Below are positions 40,273-59,986 of a stretch of 64,000 bases of DNA, piece after piece. Under the pieces are notes generated by a model. It did not search any database and was not told the DNA's origin. It saw only the letters and a program-made list of their open reading frames with translations. Location of the stretch: positions 27,342,001 to 27,406,000 of the forward strand of contig NW_020825288.1 in NCBI RefSeq assembly GCF_003286085.1, written 5' to 3'. This stretch comes from Drosophila persimilis. Taxonomy: Eukaryota > Arthropoda > Insecta > Diptera > Drosophilidae. Positions within the stretch are counted from its first letter, which is position 1. Each line of letters begins with the position of its first letter. The position numbers and the translations under genes were made by a program.

Positions 40273-43200
40273 ATGGATGACCGCACCATTGACTCGATCT
40301 TTCTGGGCTCCCTGGAGGCCCTGCCACCGGTTAGCTCCAAGATTGTGCGCATCTTCACGAGCTCCACGTTCACGGGTGGGTCAACAAATCAATCACTAAT
40401 GTTCCGTGAGGGCGGGGGGGGGTGCGACCCATGTGGGAAAGTGTACAGAATAGTTACGTAATTTGCGGATGATTTTCACCATCAGACACCACCATGGAAA
40501 GGAACACGCTGATGGCCAAGTGCTATCCCAGGATCAAGGACTATTGTCGCGAGAAGCACGGCCTGGAGTTTCAAGTGGTGGACATGCGATGGGGTGTGCG
40601 CGACGAGGCCACCGACGATCACATGACCACAGAGCTGTGCATGCGCGAGATCAAGAACTGTCAGCGGCTGTCGATGGGCCCGAACTTCATTGTGTTTCTG
40701 GGCCAGAAGTACGGCTACCGACCCATACCCACGTACATAGTGTCCTCTGAGCTGGCGCTGATCAGCGAAGAGCTGACCTCGATGGGCGTGGACCGGGCCC
40801 TGCTTGATCTGTGGTACAAGAAGGACAGCAATGCGGTGCCCCCAATCTCCGTGCTGCAGCCAATTTCATCGATACTCATCAATTTCAACAATAAGGTGAG
40901 CAGCAATACATTCTTTCGGCTTAGGAACGACTTACCAAAGTACGAACGCAAACCTCAGCGCGTGCCCAAGCTCCAGGCGGAGGATCAGGCCGTTTGGTGG
41001 GACACCCTCAACAAAATGCAGAAGCTGCTGCGCAAGGCAGCCGCCTCTTTGGGGGCCAGCAACAAGATGTCCAAGGAAGATGTCCACAACTACTTCATGT
41101 CGGGTAAGCGTAGTATCTGGTGGCTGTAGCGGTGGCTGAAGATCAATCCCCGTTTAGTGACGGAGCGGGAGGTGATCAATGGCGTGCTGAATGTGAAGAA
41201 CACGAAGAACCATTGCCTGGCCTATGTGCGGTACATCAACAACATCAATCTGCAGAACCTGAAGAAGGCCTCGCTTTTCGTGGACATCATCAACCGGAGT
41301 CTGGACACGGAGTCGGCCAAGCTGTTGGGAGACCTCAGGGACACTCGGCTTCCGGCGAAGATCGAGTCAAGCAACGCCCAGAAGTAAGAGAGCAGGTGCC
41401 AATCCTTAGATGGAGTGTAGTCCCAACTGGTTCTTTCTAGATACACTGTGGAGTGGATTGGACGCGAGGGCCTGGACATTGAGACGCACGAGGAGTACCT
41501 GAATCATTTCATATCGCACTTCTATAAGAACGTGGTGAAGCTGGTGGATAGGGCGATGCGCAAAGAAGACTCCAGTGCACAGGGGCAGATAGTAACTGAG
41601 ATCCTTCAGCATTTGCACGCTTGCAACAACTCGGTGAAGATATTCTACGGCCGGGAGGAGAGTTGCGAGCGTATCAAGCGCTATATGCTGGGGGATTCAG
41701 ATAAGCCACTTGTCCTTTTCGGCGACGGAGGCTGCGGCAAGACCTCGCTACTCTCGAAGAGCGCTGCCCTGGTGGCCACCGAATGGTTCGCCCATGTCAG
41801 GCCGATCAATGTCATCCGATTCCTGGGCACAACGCCGGACTCCAGTGCCTTGACGGCCACCCTGATTTCCATCTGCCAGCAGGTGATATCCATCCAATAG
41901 TTAAATAAATCCTTTAACCCCATAATCCGCTCTCAAAACCAACCAAGCAGATCTCGTACAACTATATGCTACCCTTCGAGAACATACCCGATGATCTTGT
42001 ACCCTTAACAGCACACTTTAAGCAATTACTAACTTATGCTAGCCCCAACCAGCCGCTCACCCTCTACCTCGACTCGGTCGACCAGCTGACGGGCACCCAA
42101 GACTCGAACAAGGTATCCTGGATACCCACGCGTCTGCCAAAGCACTGTAAGGTGAGAGATCTCTCCATTCTGGCGAGGGTACTCCTAGCCACAGTCCTCT
42201 GCATGTACATATGTATGAACAGTACTGTACATACATACATTTAACTTTTATAAATATTTAACTAATTTCCCTATGCATGATATTGATATTTGATATTCGG
42301 TATACAATCTACAGATTATACTATCTCTGACACTGTACAAAATTCTGCATGATTCCTCTCTCACTTTATCTTAAGAATACTCGTATGTCTGCACTCAACA
42401 AATATATCCTCAAAGAAATGTCAAAGACCCTTCTATCAAAAGTGCTCACAACAAAAAAGAGCCTGGAGCGTGTACCAAAGAAATGTTATATTGTCCTCGC
42501 TTCCAAAGTCCAACGATTTCTAGCACAAATATTCTGAAAAACCAGTCCCAATGTGACGAATTCTTTACAAGACATTGATTCAATCACAAGTTCCACCCTC
42601 ATTCATCCTACGATCTGTATATACCAAGAATATCCTCTACTAGCACTGCATGAAACATACCTGAATCTTTATGTTTATAGTTTCCATATGTACATATAAT
42701 GCATGCCCCCCTCCCCCCAAATCTCTATTGGGAAATCGTGTAAGTTTTTCCAATTGCTTGACTTGTGCGTGCTAAGCAAAATCACTCGCCAAAAAAAACC
42801 AATGAAACCAAAGGCACACCTCACACACAACGACGCCTAGAGGATGGCCGTTCTGCATGAGGCAATCCTCTCTTGGTACCCGCCACCGCCATTCGGCCAC
42901 TCCCATGCCACACGAACATATCTAAGAGATACACTCATTCGACTGTTTACAGATCATCATTTCGTGCGCCAATGAGCCTGCGAATCCGACAGTGTCGCAC
43001 GAGTACCATGTCCTTTGCAAGATGATCGACGTGGAGGAGAACTTCATCGAGGTGACGGCCTTGGGCGAAGACCTGGCCATGAACGTGATCAAGATGTGGG
43101 CGAAGACGGCGTGCCGGGATCTCAACAACTATCAGTGGCGTCTGGTGGCCAATGCCATCAGCAAGTGTTCGCTGCCCATTTTCGTGAAGCTTGTGTTTGC

Positions 43201-46200
43201 CGAGATCTGCCGCTGGCGGAGTTACACACGGCCCCAGGAGACGCATCTGGCCAACACGGTGATGGACTCCATTATGCTGCTGTTTGAGCGCGTGGAGAAG
43301 CAGCATGGCCGTATCCTGGTCTTTCACGCCTTGGCCTACATCACGGCCTCAAAGTCGGGACTCTCCGAAAGCGAACTGGAGGATCTCATCTCGCTGGACG
43401 ACAAGGTGCTGGACGATGTCTATCAGTACCATATGCCTCCAGTTCGTCGCATTCCGCCGCTTCTATGGACGCGTATACGCAACGATCTGCCCAATTATCT
43501 AAGCGAACGAGAGGCGGACGGGGTGAATGTTATGAACTGGTATCACCGACAGTTCCGGGACACCGCCAAAGAGCGCTACTTCAAGAACATGAACATGGCC
43601 ATATACTTCCACTCGATGATTGCCGATTACTATCTGGGCATCTGGGGTGGCGGTGTGCCCAAGCCGTTCAAGTTCACCGAGATCCAGCGGCATCGCTTCG
43701 GCCTGGCCGACAAGGAGGGCTCAGCGGATCGTAAGGTTCCCATCCAGCCGCTGGTATTCAGCAGCAAGGATGGTCTCTCCAAGCGGTACAATCTGCGCAA
43801 GGTACCTTGATGGTTTCACCTATCTAGTGGTTTTTCTTATCATTTGAATCTCCAACAGTTTGGGGAGCTGCCCTTCCACTTTGTGCGCTCGCGACGTTTC
43901 AAGGATCTGTTCGAGCACGTCCTCTTCAATTACGATTGGCTTCACGCTAAGCTCTCAAGCTGTCCATTGCAGGCGGTGCTCGCGGACTTCGAGGATGCTT
44001 CCACCAACACGGAGGACAAGGAGGCCAGGCGCGAGCTGATGCTCGTAGCCGATGCTCTGCGTTTGGGCGGCGCCATCCTGGCCATCTATCCCAATATGCT
44101 GGCTCCGCAGCTGATTGGACGCTTGCTGCCCGAGATTGGGGGCAATCCCAACATCAAGATGCTGCTGCGGGCCTGCGATCGCAGTGGACCCAAGGATTGT
44201 GCTCTTATTCCGGTCAATCATTGCCTGCACACTCCAGGAGGGCCCTTGAAGGTACCTAATTTTAGATATTTCTCTCGTTTGGGATCTCTATTCCTTTTGG
44301 AATCCTCTTAGTACTCCCTGGAGGGTCATCAGTTTGCAGTGTTTGCCTTCTGCCTGACCAGCGACATGCGCTACATGGTCTCCATTTCCACGCACTTCAT
44401 CACTTTCGATCTGTCCACATCGGACCTGACGCGTGACGTTAATCCAGGCATTGAGGGCATCATGCAGCAGCTGGTCCTCAGTCCGGACAACAAGTGGGCC
44501 GCCGCATACTCGAACAACAATCAGACCGTGCTCCTCAACATGCTCTCCAGCGAATTCGTGGTGATCAACAGTCCCTTCGAGGAGTGCCATGGTCCGGTCA
44601 GTGGTCTCCATTTGCTCAATCATTGGTAAGGTTTCCTGCATTTCGATTCCCTTTAGCATATGGGTCCTCTAATCTAATCCTGTGGGGTGTAGTCTCTTTA
44701 TCACTTGCAAGCTGCGTTGGGCTCAGTTTGATATGCGTGGCAATCTGGTGGACACCTTCGATGTGCCTGGCGAGAACGAGGATTGGGAGATCTTAAGTGA
44801 GTGCATGGACCCCTAGATATTCCTTCACTCAACTACTTACCCATCTTTTTCTCAGCCATGGAGTTTTTCAGTCCCACGGACTACAATGTGGTCTTCTGGT
44901 CGGGTTCCATCAATGACATGCGCCTGAGGCTGGACTCCTGTCGCGGAGGGAACTACTCCAATTCGGAGAGATTCTACAGTGCCTTGGCCATGAACAAGCA
45001 TCGCTCGCGGGCCTATGGCTGTGCCAATGAAGATAACTTTGAGGTTTCCGTGTTTGACTTTGTGGAGGATGAGGAGAGCGGTGCCATCAGCTGGAATCTG
45101 GTGGAGAGCCTGTCGCGCTTCGAGAATGACGACAAGGAGATGCTGCTTCAACTGCGCCTGGACCAGCACGATCGAATGCTCCTGGGCACCGCCGGCAAGG
45201 GCTTTGTGATCTGGGACTTTGGCAGCAAACTAAAGGACGAGACAGAGTCCCGTCTGACCGAGGGCGCGCTGTACCTGCCGCTCCCGCATGGCGTGCGGAA
45301 CATCACCACCCGCATCATGCAGTCAAACTCCATTATGGTAAGCTCCCGGCTGGACTATGCCGTCGCCGGAGTTCGCAAGAATCTGTATGTGTGGTGCCTG
45401 CCATCGGGACAGTTGGCGAAGGTCCTAGACGCCCACTTTGGGCGTATCATACAGCTGGAGCCGCTGACGATCGGCAACTGGAACAACCTCGTGACCTCCT
45501 CCATAGATCGGTCGGTCAAGGTCTGGAACATCAACAATATCTTCGAGAAGGTGCACGTCATCGATCGCCACGAGCTCCAGATCGATGACATCAGTCTGTC
45601 CGAGGTGGACATGGCCGTGACAGTCACCCGCAGCTGTGTCGGCGTCTGGGAGACACGATCGGGCCGTCTGCTGGCCAAACTCTCCGACAGTGCCCTGGGC
45701 GCCATTGTCACACATGCAGAGATCACACCAGACGGCCGCTACATCATATCCTCGGAGACGGGTAAGTTTCTGGTCTGGAATCGCGTCTCCGAACAGGTGG
45801 TCTTTCGCGACGATCAGCCTGGTATACAGCAGATCACCCTCTTGGACTATGGCTACAAGGTGCTGACGGTTTCGGTGCCCAACATTAATCAGCGGGATAT
45901 CCTGGCGGCGGCGGATGAGGCCAATCGATTGACGGCTATAACAACATTGAGATCAGTGCCAGGTAAGGATTAGAAAATATATTTAATGAGCTCACCATTG
46001 AACCAATTCTTCTGCAGAGGGCACCATCCTGTTCCGCTTTGAATTCCCCATTCGTATGATCACGGGTATGCCCTTCCGCAAGTCGGTGATGACGGCGGAT
46101 AATGCGTACATCGTTGTGGTCACCGTGGACAAGTTGAACAAGGATTGCCTGGGCGTGTACAGCGCCACCAACGGGGCCTTTGTCTCGAAGATCATGCTCA

Positions 46201-46904
46201 AGGGGTGCTCCATTAAGGAGGTATTCGCTTTGGTGCCAATGCCCCATAAGGCCAATCAGGTGGCGGTCATCAGCAGTGAGAAGGGCAGCGTCATGGACAT
46301 CAAGACCAAGAAGCACATCCGCTCCATAGCCAAGTGGGGCGGCAGCATTACGCGGGATGGCAAGTGCGGTTTGTATGCCCCGACGCGTGGCGGATTGGAG
46401 ATGCTGGAGCTGCGCAAGGGCACCACTGTGAAGACATTCATTCCAAAGGTGGCCGAGGGCGTCTTTTCGGTGATTTGCATCTTCACGGAGAACGACGAGT
46501 ATGTGGCGTACTATCACAGCGGGCGGAAGACCATACGCGTCTTCCGCACTGGCGACACCGAGATGATAGCCAACTACCGACTGCAGGCCGAGCTGACGGC
46601 CATCAAGAGTAGCAAGGACGGGCGAGCCATTGTCCTGGGCACCGTGGATGGGTGCATGTCGGTGCTGGCGATTGTGGATCCCAAAAAGCAAGAGATGATC
46701 GAGTACCTCAACGAGCTGCCGTCCCGCGACGAGAACTGGAAGGCAAAGCTGGCCAAAATGAAGGCACGGGTGGGCTTTAAGGCCGCCATACGCGTGGCTA
46801 CCATCTCCTCGCGCTATGCAAAGCCCAACAGGGGCGAGGATGAGGATGTGGAGGGGGAGCTGCTCTCCGAAATAACAGAGGTGGTGCCCGTGGCCATGGA
46901 TTAG
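40273..46904 (+). CDS. NACHT and WD-repeat STAND protein, NWD1/qui-1 type
   Basis: Large signalling ATPase with a WD-repeat sensor. Exons: 40273-40375, 40486-41103, 41158-41383, 41441-41882, 41951-42151, 42953-43801, 43859-44251, 44312-44625, 44693-44796, 44856-45962, 46018-46904; phases agree and give 1,747 aa. The N-terminal DUF4062-like domain has the FTSSTFTDT motif (about residues 29-37) and a MRWGVRDEA box. The NACHT P-loop is GDGGCGKTS (about 409-417), with a Walker B-like LYLDSVDQL. WD-like blades fill the C-terminal ~750 residues (for example VKVWNINNIF, GVWETRSGRLL). A 63-nt in-frame segment (40,896-40,958) has GT..AG ends and may be a facultative intron. In vertebrates and worms this family acts in neurons and hormone signalling; its role here is unknown. 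Confidence 0.9.
42152..42952 (+). other. Intron of the NACHT/WD gene
   Basis: This is the only long intron of the gene (801 bp). It is AT-rich, with ACATACAT units near 42,226-42,242 and no coding evidence. It ends GACTGTTTACAG at 42,952. Confidence 0.7.
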
Positions 46905-47715
46905 TTGAATTATAAATATAACATTTATTTTCGCATATAATTCATGGATAGGATAGAGGATTTTGTGTTACAAAAATACGCACGCGCGTGCTATGCCTGA
47001 CGAGTGTGTGATGATCGGAGGTGATGGGGGGATCGGGGGTGGGTGACTGTGTGTAACTGGGGGATTCAGCTGAATGAAGCTTAAACTAAAATTTTGGTTA
47101 AATGGTAGCTGCTACAGGCTAAAAATTAAGATTTAAAAGTATAACTTAGGTCGGAAACAGATGGATTATGGAATCAGAAAACGTAACCAGACGATAACAA
47201 GAATCGATCCTAATCGAGGCAACAAAACAAGGTTTTAAAATCTTTAAACATGCTGCTGCTGTTGCTATTTTGCTTCGCGCTGCAGCTCACCAACAAATCA
47301 ATCTAATTCCAATCGAAAGCGCTAGTACAAGTACAATTTATATATATAGTATGTGGCTTTATGATGTAGCAGGAGGATATATGGATTAGTGTAGTAAATA
47401 GTAAGTAGTAGTTGTAGTACGCGTCTGTTAATTATTCTTAATTGTTACTTGTTAACCTGCCTTTGAATCTACATCTGCTGCCCTTCTGCTGTTCTGTATC
47501 TGTAGCATGTGTATGTGAATATATATGTATATCGGGTGCGGTGTGTGCATAAGCGCATATTAAAACTAATGTTAAATAATAATGATTCATTTAATTGAAG
47601 ACGGCCATCACGACGTCATCTTTTTTCTTCTCTCAATCTCTCTCTGTTCATGTTTTTTCTATAGCTATAGATCTCCATATATGTGTATCTGTGTGTGGAG
47701 TGTGGTATAATACTC
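46905..47715. terminator. Convergent 3' ends of the NACHT/WD gene and msps
   Basis: TATAAATATA follows the NACHT/WD stop within 10 bp and may serve as a weak poly(A) signal on +. On the - strand AATAAA (TTTATT at 46,924-46,929) is a poly(A) signal for msps, giving it a 3'UTR of up to ~800 nt that ends within about 20 bp of the opposing stop codon. No other gene is seen. Confidence 0.5.
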
Positions 47716-55735
<8,020 letters not shown>

Positions 55736-56280
55736 GATGTGGGGTCGGTCTGCCTGGGGTTTCTTCTCAGTGATTTATTTGGAAACCTTGTGTCTCAATG
55801 GGCAATCTATCGATTAAAGCAGAGAATAGCGAAATGTAACACAGCGTTCTAAAATCAACTCCAAATCCCAATGAAGCAGAACTTGTCGGGTGTCAGGAGC
55901 AATCAAAGCTAATGTTTTAAAATTGAGCTTAATTGTGGATGAAAACTTGGGGCCGGCCAAAGGAATGGAATGTATCATCCGGAGCATCCGTTACGCCTGA
56001 GCGACTGCACCTCCGGCTGCGGCAGCGACTGCGACTGTGGCGACGGCGGAGAAGCGACAACATTTAAATGGGTCGGACATCAGGCCGGTCCATATTTAGA
56101 AGCTGCCTTTTTTTTGCCTCAGAAAAAGAATTGGGCGTGCAAATTAGTTTTTAGCCAAAGTTCCGCCGCTTCTTGGGCTTGTCTCCAGACGATGACGAGG
56201 CACCAGGACGGTTAGTGGTGGCTGAGGCATGAGTTCATCGACCAAAAAACAGACAATGAAGCAGCGTAGGTAGGGTTTCC
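55736..56280. other. msps upstream region, no gene seen
   Basis: It contains a probable 5'UTR splice acceptor for msps (AAACCCCAG, just upstream of the ATG on -) and an ATCGAT element near 55,808. A GC-rich patch (CGACTGCGACTGTGGCGACGG, near 56,025) makes short open frames with no family signal. Confidence 0.5.
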
Positions 56281-57090
56281 AGTACACCAACAGGGCATAA
56301 ATCAGGCATATGTATATCATCCCTTCCACACGCAAGCTCCTGTTTGCGTCAACGTCAAACTATATTGGATATAAGGTAAGGCAGAGTCCTCGAGAATGGC
56401 CTCCTCTACGACGGGACTTCCTTACGTTATCTATGACGTTTCAGTAGAGTAGAGCATTCCACAAGTCGGCTATCGGCTATGACCCCGTCAAAGCGCGTCT
56501 CTCTCACTCTCCCTTTCTCACGCAAACAAACACAAACACAGACACACCAACACTCACTGACGCGCAGCCGCATTCGAATTAACGGATCAATTGTAACAAC
56601 AAATGTTTGCCTCTCAGGGCTGTGCGTCAACAAAATGCCGTCGTTTACCGTTTGTTCCTTCCCCTAGCTCATTGGACAAATATTAATTTTCAGTAAATGC
56701 AATTTGATAGCTGTAAAAGCGCAGCAGAGTGTCGTAAGACGTAATTCACGCCACCAAAGCGGCAACCGCAAGCGACGCCTACAGATGTAGCTGCAACAGA
56801 AGCAGCAGCATCAGCAGCTGCCGGACCGGAATACAACAAAGCCTAAAACATACCGATGCACTCAAGTGCATTCCTTGGGAATCACCATCAGCGTGGAATT
56901 CCTTGCCAAAAAGGGCTGAGGGGAGGGCAACATGCTGCGCAATGCAATAACTTCGATTTTTCACAGGCAAAGCACAAACTCACTTGCAAAGCACACTCTC
57001 TAAACATTCACGACGCACAAGCCAACCAGGCGCTTTTGTGGCAGCAGCTATAATAAATAATAATTAAATCTTACACACTTGCTTTGCCAC
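56281..57090. repeat. Direct duplication upstream of msps, copy 1
   Basis: This segment matches 57,323-58,155 along its whole length with an offset of 1,041-1,042 bp, with only scattered substitutions; an indel of about 15 bp lies near the right end. It holds CA repeats (56,525-56,548), a CAACAGAAGCAGCAGC tract and several small ORFs. ORFs that exist in both copies differ mostly by amino-acid-changing substitutions, which argues against coding. Confidence 0.9.
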
Positions 57091-57322
57091 AAACTAATAC
57101 ATGCATCGAGCATCGATGTTTTTTTGCCGATGTTTACCGATGTTTTCCGGTGTTTTTGCTGGTACCGCTGTTGAGCGATGCATCGATGTTTTGCAAAACA
57201 TCGATCGCTTAATTTCAAATCATTTCGTATTTGTCTTCTGTAAGCAGCAACACAGCAATTCCAAATAAAGTAAACATATTTGACTTAAAATGAATCAAAT
57301 TTCAGTTTCAGTTCAGGTTGCC
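57091..57322. other. Spacer between the duplicates with ATCGATG palindromes
   Basis: Unique DNA with repeated CGATGTTT phrases: CATCGATG at about 57,111 and 57,181, CCGATGTTT at about 57,128 and 57,138. A perfect 24-bp palindrome, ATCGATGTTTTG plus its complement, spans 57,182-57,205. These sites resemble DREF/BEAF-type CGAT elements but are not exact TATCGATA. Confidence 0.6.
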
Positions 57323-58155
57323 AGTGCACCAACAGGGCATAAATCAGGCATATGTATATCATCCCTTCCACACGCAAGCTCCTGTTTGCGTCAACGTCAA
57401 AGTATATTGGATATAAGGTAAGGCAGAGTCCTCGAGAATGGCCTTTTCTACAACGGGACTTCCTTAACTTATCTATGACGTTTCAGTAGAGTAGAGCATT
57501 CCACAAGTCGGCTATCGGCTATAACCTCGTCAAAGCGCGTCTCTCTCACTCTCCCTTTCTCACGCAAACAAACATACACACAGACACACCAACACTCACT
57601 GACGCGCAGCCGCATTCGAATTAACGGATCAATTGTAACAACAAATGTTTGCCTCTCAGGGCTGTGCGTCAACAAAATGCCGTCGTTTACCGTTTGTTCC
57701 TTCCACTAGCTCATTGGACAAATAGTAATTTTCAGAAAATGAAATTTGATAGCTGTAAAAGCGCAGCAGAGTGTCGTAAGACGTAATTCACGCCACCAAA
57801 GCGGCAACCGCAAGCGACGCCTACAGATGTAGCTGCAACAGAAGCAGCAGCATCAGCAGCTGCCGGACCGGAATACAACAAAGCTTAAAACATACCGATG
57901 CACTCAAGTTCATTCCTTGGGACTCACCATCAGCGTGGAATTCCTTGTCAAATAGGGCTGAGGGGAGGGCAAAATGCTGCGCAATGCAAAAACTTCGATT
58001 TTTCACAGGCAAAGCACAAACACACTTGCAGAGCACACTCTCTAAACATTCACGACGCACAAGCCAACCAGGCGCTTTTGTGGCAGCAGCTATAATAAAT
58101 AATAATTAAAATCCAAACGAAGGTCTTGCACACTTGCTGCCACGCTTCGCCACAA
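57323..58155. repeat. Direct duplication upstream of msps, copy 2
   Basis: Second copy of the 56,281-57,090 unit, adjacent to the motif-1 promoter at 58,223. It carries the same CAG tract, CA repeat (with a substitution) and TATAATAAATAATAATTAAA end. The high identity suggests a recent duplication. Confidence 0.9.
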
Positions 58156-58222
58156 ACAATTCACTTGAAATTTAAAGTTTTAAACAAATAATACAATATT
58201 AAAAGCAGCGACCCGTCGCTCG

Positions 58223-58275
58223 CAGTGTGACCGCGCCGAAATATAAAATATACCATCTCATTTTAAAAATATACC
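58223..58275 (-). promoter_or_regulatory. Motif 1 + motif 6 core promoter facing msps
   Basis: On the - strand CGGTCACACTG (58,223-58,233) fully matches Ohler motif 1, with GGTATATTTT motif-6 elements at 58,245-58,254 and 58,265-58,275 just upstream. This is the usual arrangement of a Drosophila housekeeping promoter. The direction and the CCCCAG acceptor next to the msps ATG suggest that it starts a non-coding msps exon, with the duplicated block lying in the first intron (inference). Confidence 0.5.
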
Positions 58276-58724
58276 ATAAATATACTGACGAGCTAAAGTT
58301 CTATATTGCATATTCCCCGTTTTTGATATTGCGTGTATTATTACTAACTATATAGAACATTTATTCAAGCCCATATAATTTTTTCCGATTAATGAATCAA
58401 TTTTCTACTTAACTGGTTGGTTTTTAGTCCTTGCTTTTATTGTATTTTGGCTAAAACGAAGCATAGACAAAAAAATGAAAAAAAAAAAACAGTCGCAATG
58501 TTGCTGGTATTTTACGACAATATGCGCGCATAGCCTTTGTATATCCTACAATTTTTGCGTAAAAAAGAGTTTTAGCGAAAAAGGTCTACCAAAAAAAAAC
58601 TTATGAGAAATATCGTCCCTATTGTTTTTTGTAAAAACATAACGATACTTTTGTGCGATACACATAACGCCAGGGCGCGAAAATCGATACAAGAAAATGC
58701 TTTGAACACCAAATTGATTAATCA
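58276..58724. other. AT-rich spacer between promoter and METTL23-like gene
   Basis: It includes the second copy of the dispersed ~80-bp block (58,257-58,335), A-runs and CGATA elements near 58,644, 58,657 and 58,684. No gene is seen. Confidence 0.5.
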
Positions 58725-59537
58725 TTATATTGTATTTATTGTAGCACTGTTCTCAGCCTGCGTAATCTCGAGCAGATGAATGGTGTGTCCGCCCATAAAC
58801 TCCAGCACATCCACGCCTGACTCCTTACCAATGTCGTCCATGTTGATGGGTAGCGCCTGCAGCTTCCACTTTTTTAGCAGGGCCTCGATGGACCAGTCGG
58901 CGCTTCGCTCCTGGTAGGTGAATATGAACTTGGCCCCGCAGTTCCGCTCCAGCAGAAACGCAACCGACACGATAATGTCCTCAAAGACGCTGGGATCGTA
59001 GAAGCAATCGGCTGCTATGATGAGGTCCAGCGGTGGCAAACGGAATACAGAATTCAATAGCAGGCCCCAGCTGAGGCCCACCACATCGATGTCCACGCCG
59101 GGCTGCAGTTGATTGGCCAGACAGGATTTGCGGATATGCGCCAGAGATTTGGGCAGAATGCAGTTGTCGGTGAGCACCACCTGGGCGTTGCACTTGGCGG
59201 CCAGTATGCCCGGCAGAGCAGTGCCGCTGCCCAGCTCCAGAATCCTCTTTCCGGCCAGTGTCTGTCGCCGTTCCCACAGGAAATGGGCCAAGACCGGTGC
59301 ACAGGGCCATGTGTAGAAGGAATAAGCGCCTTGGAGCAGCTGCAATAGCACGAGCAAGCCACTCAATGGGCAAGGCCTTCAGAGCTGGAGTTTAATTATA
59401 CGCACCTCGGGGATTTTGATCTCCAGACGCTCGGCGGCGTGGCTGCTGGTGAAAACGAATTTCCGTATATGCTCGGCAGTAGCTGTGGCTGCCACAATGT
59501 CGTTGTCATCGCTGCCGCTCTTCATGTGGAAACGCAT
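58725..59537 (-). CDS. Mettl23: METTL23-like SAM-dependent methyltransferase
   Basis: Seven-beta-strand methyltransferase of the protein-modifying METTL21/23 group. Two exons, 59537-59406 and 59339-58725, with a 66-bp intron (GAG|GTGCGT…TATTGCAG), give 248 aa. Family landmarks are clear: YTWPCAPVLAHFLW before the fold, SAM motif I LELGSGTALPGILAAK (about residues 78-93), LTDN at strand 2, IAADCFYDP and ERSADWSIEALLKKW near the end, all as in vertebrate METTL23. Start chosen at TTAAAATG; an upstream in-frame ATG at 59,600 would add a basic His/Lys stretch. AATAAA lies inside the last codons, so the 3'UTR may be very short. Divergent from ird5. The substrate in flies is inferred to be protein arginine or lysine. 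Confidence 0.88.
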
Positions 59538-59986
59538 TTTAACACAAGCATGCGGATGGGGGTGACGGGTATTCTTCTTTTTTTGTATTGTTAATTGCAA
59601 TTTTTCAGTTTTTGTTTACAACCTGTTTGATTCGAGATGGTGTATTAAAAGCGATAGACATATCGATGACTCTGGTTCAAGGAGTACCGTGGCACAAACA
59701 ATTTCACACAATTACAATTTCAGTAACAATCAAATGGATAATGAGGAGATTTTGGGAGAAATCCAGATTGGTAGAACCTTAAAATTTAACTTTCAAGTGA
59801 TAAACAGGAGGTCTGTAATTTATTAAAATAATAGAATTCACGTATTTGTGATTGTGAGTAATTTTGAAAAATAACCTGTTACTTGTCACAGTTTTATCCC
59901 TGAATTCGCTCATCTCTAACGAATCGTTTGCGGCTATTTGTATTGGGACGAATTTCAGTTGGAGCTGGAAAAGCAATTAAATTAAA
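59538..59986. promoter_or_regulatory. Shared divergent promoter region of Mettl23 and ird5
   Basis: 449 bp between two opposite start codons. CGATA at 59,652-59,656 and TATCGATG at 59,661-59,668 are DREF/BEAF-type elements placed near the middle. No TATA box is evident. The leader of ird5 probably lies in the last ~100 bp. Confidence 0.45.

Noticed and set aside
40385-40461. Continuation of the first NACHT/WD exon into the G-rich stretch
   Set aside because: The frame breaks the conserved FTSSTFTDT motif; splicing at 40,375 to 40,486 restores it.
56427-58095. Paired small ORFs present in both duplicate copies (68 aa on -, 65 aa on +, 63-79 aa on -)
   Set aside because: Between copies almost all differences change the amino acid, which is not the pattern of a selected protein.
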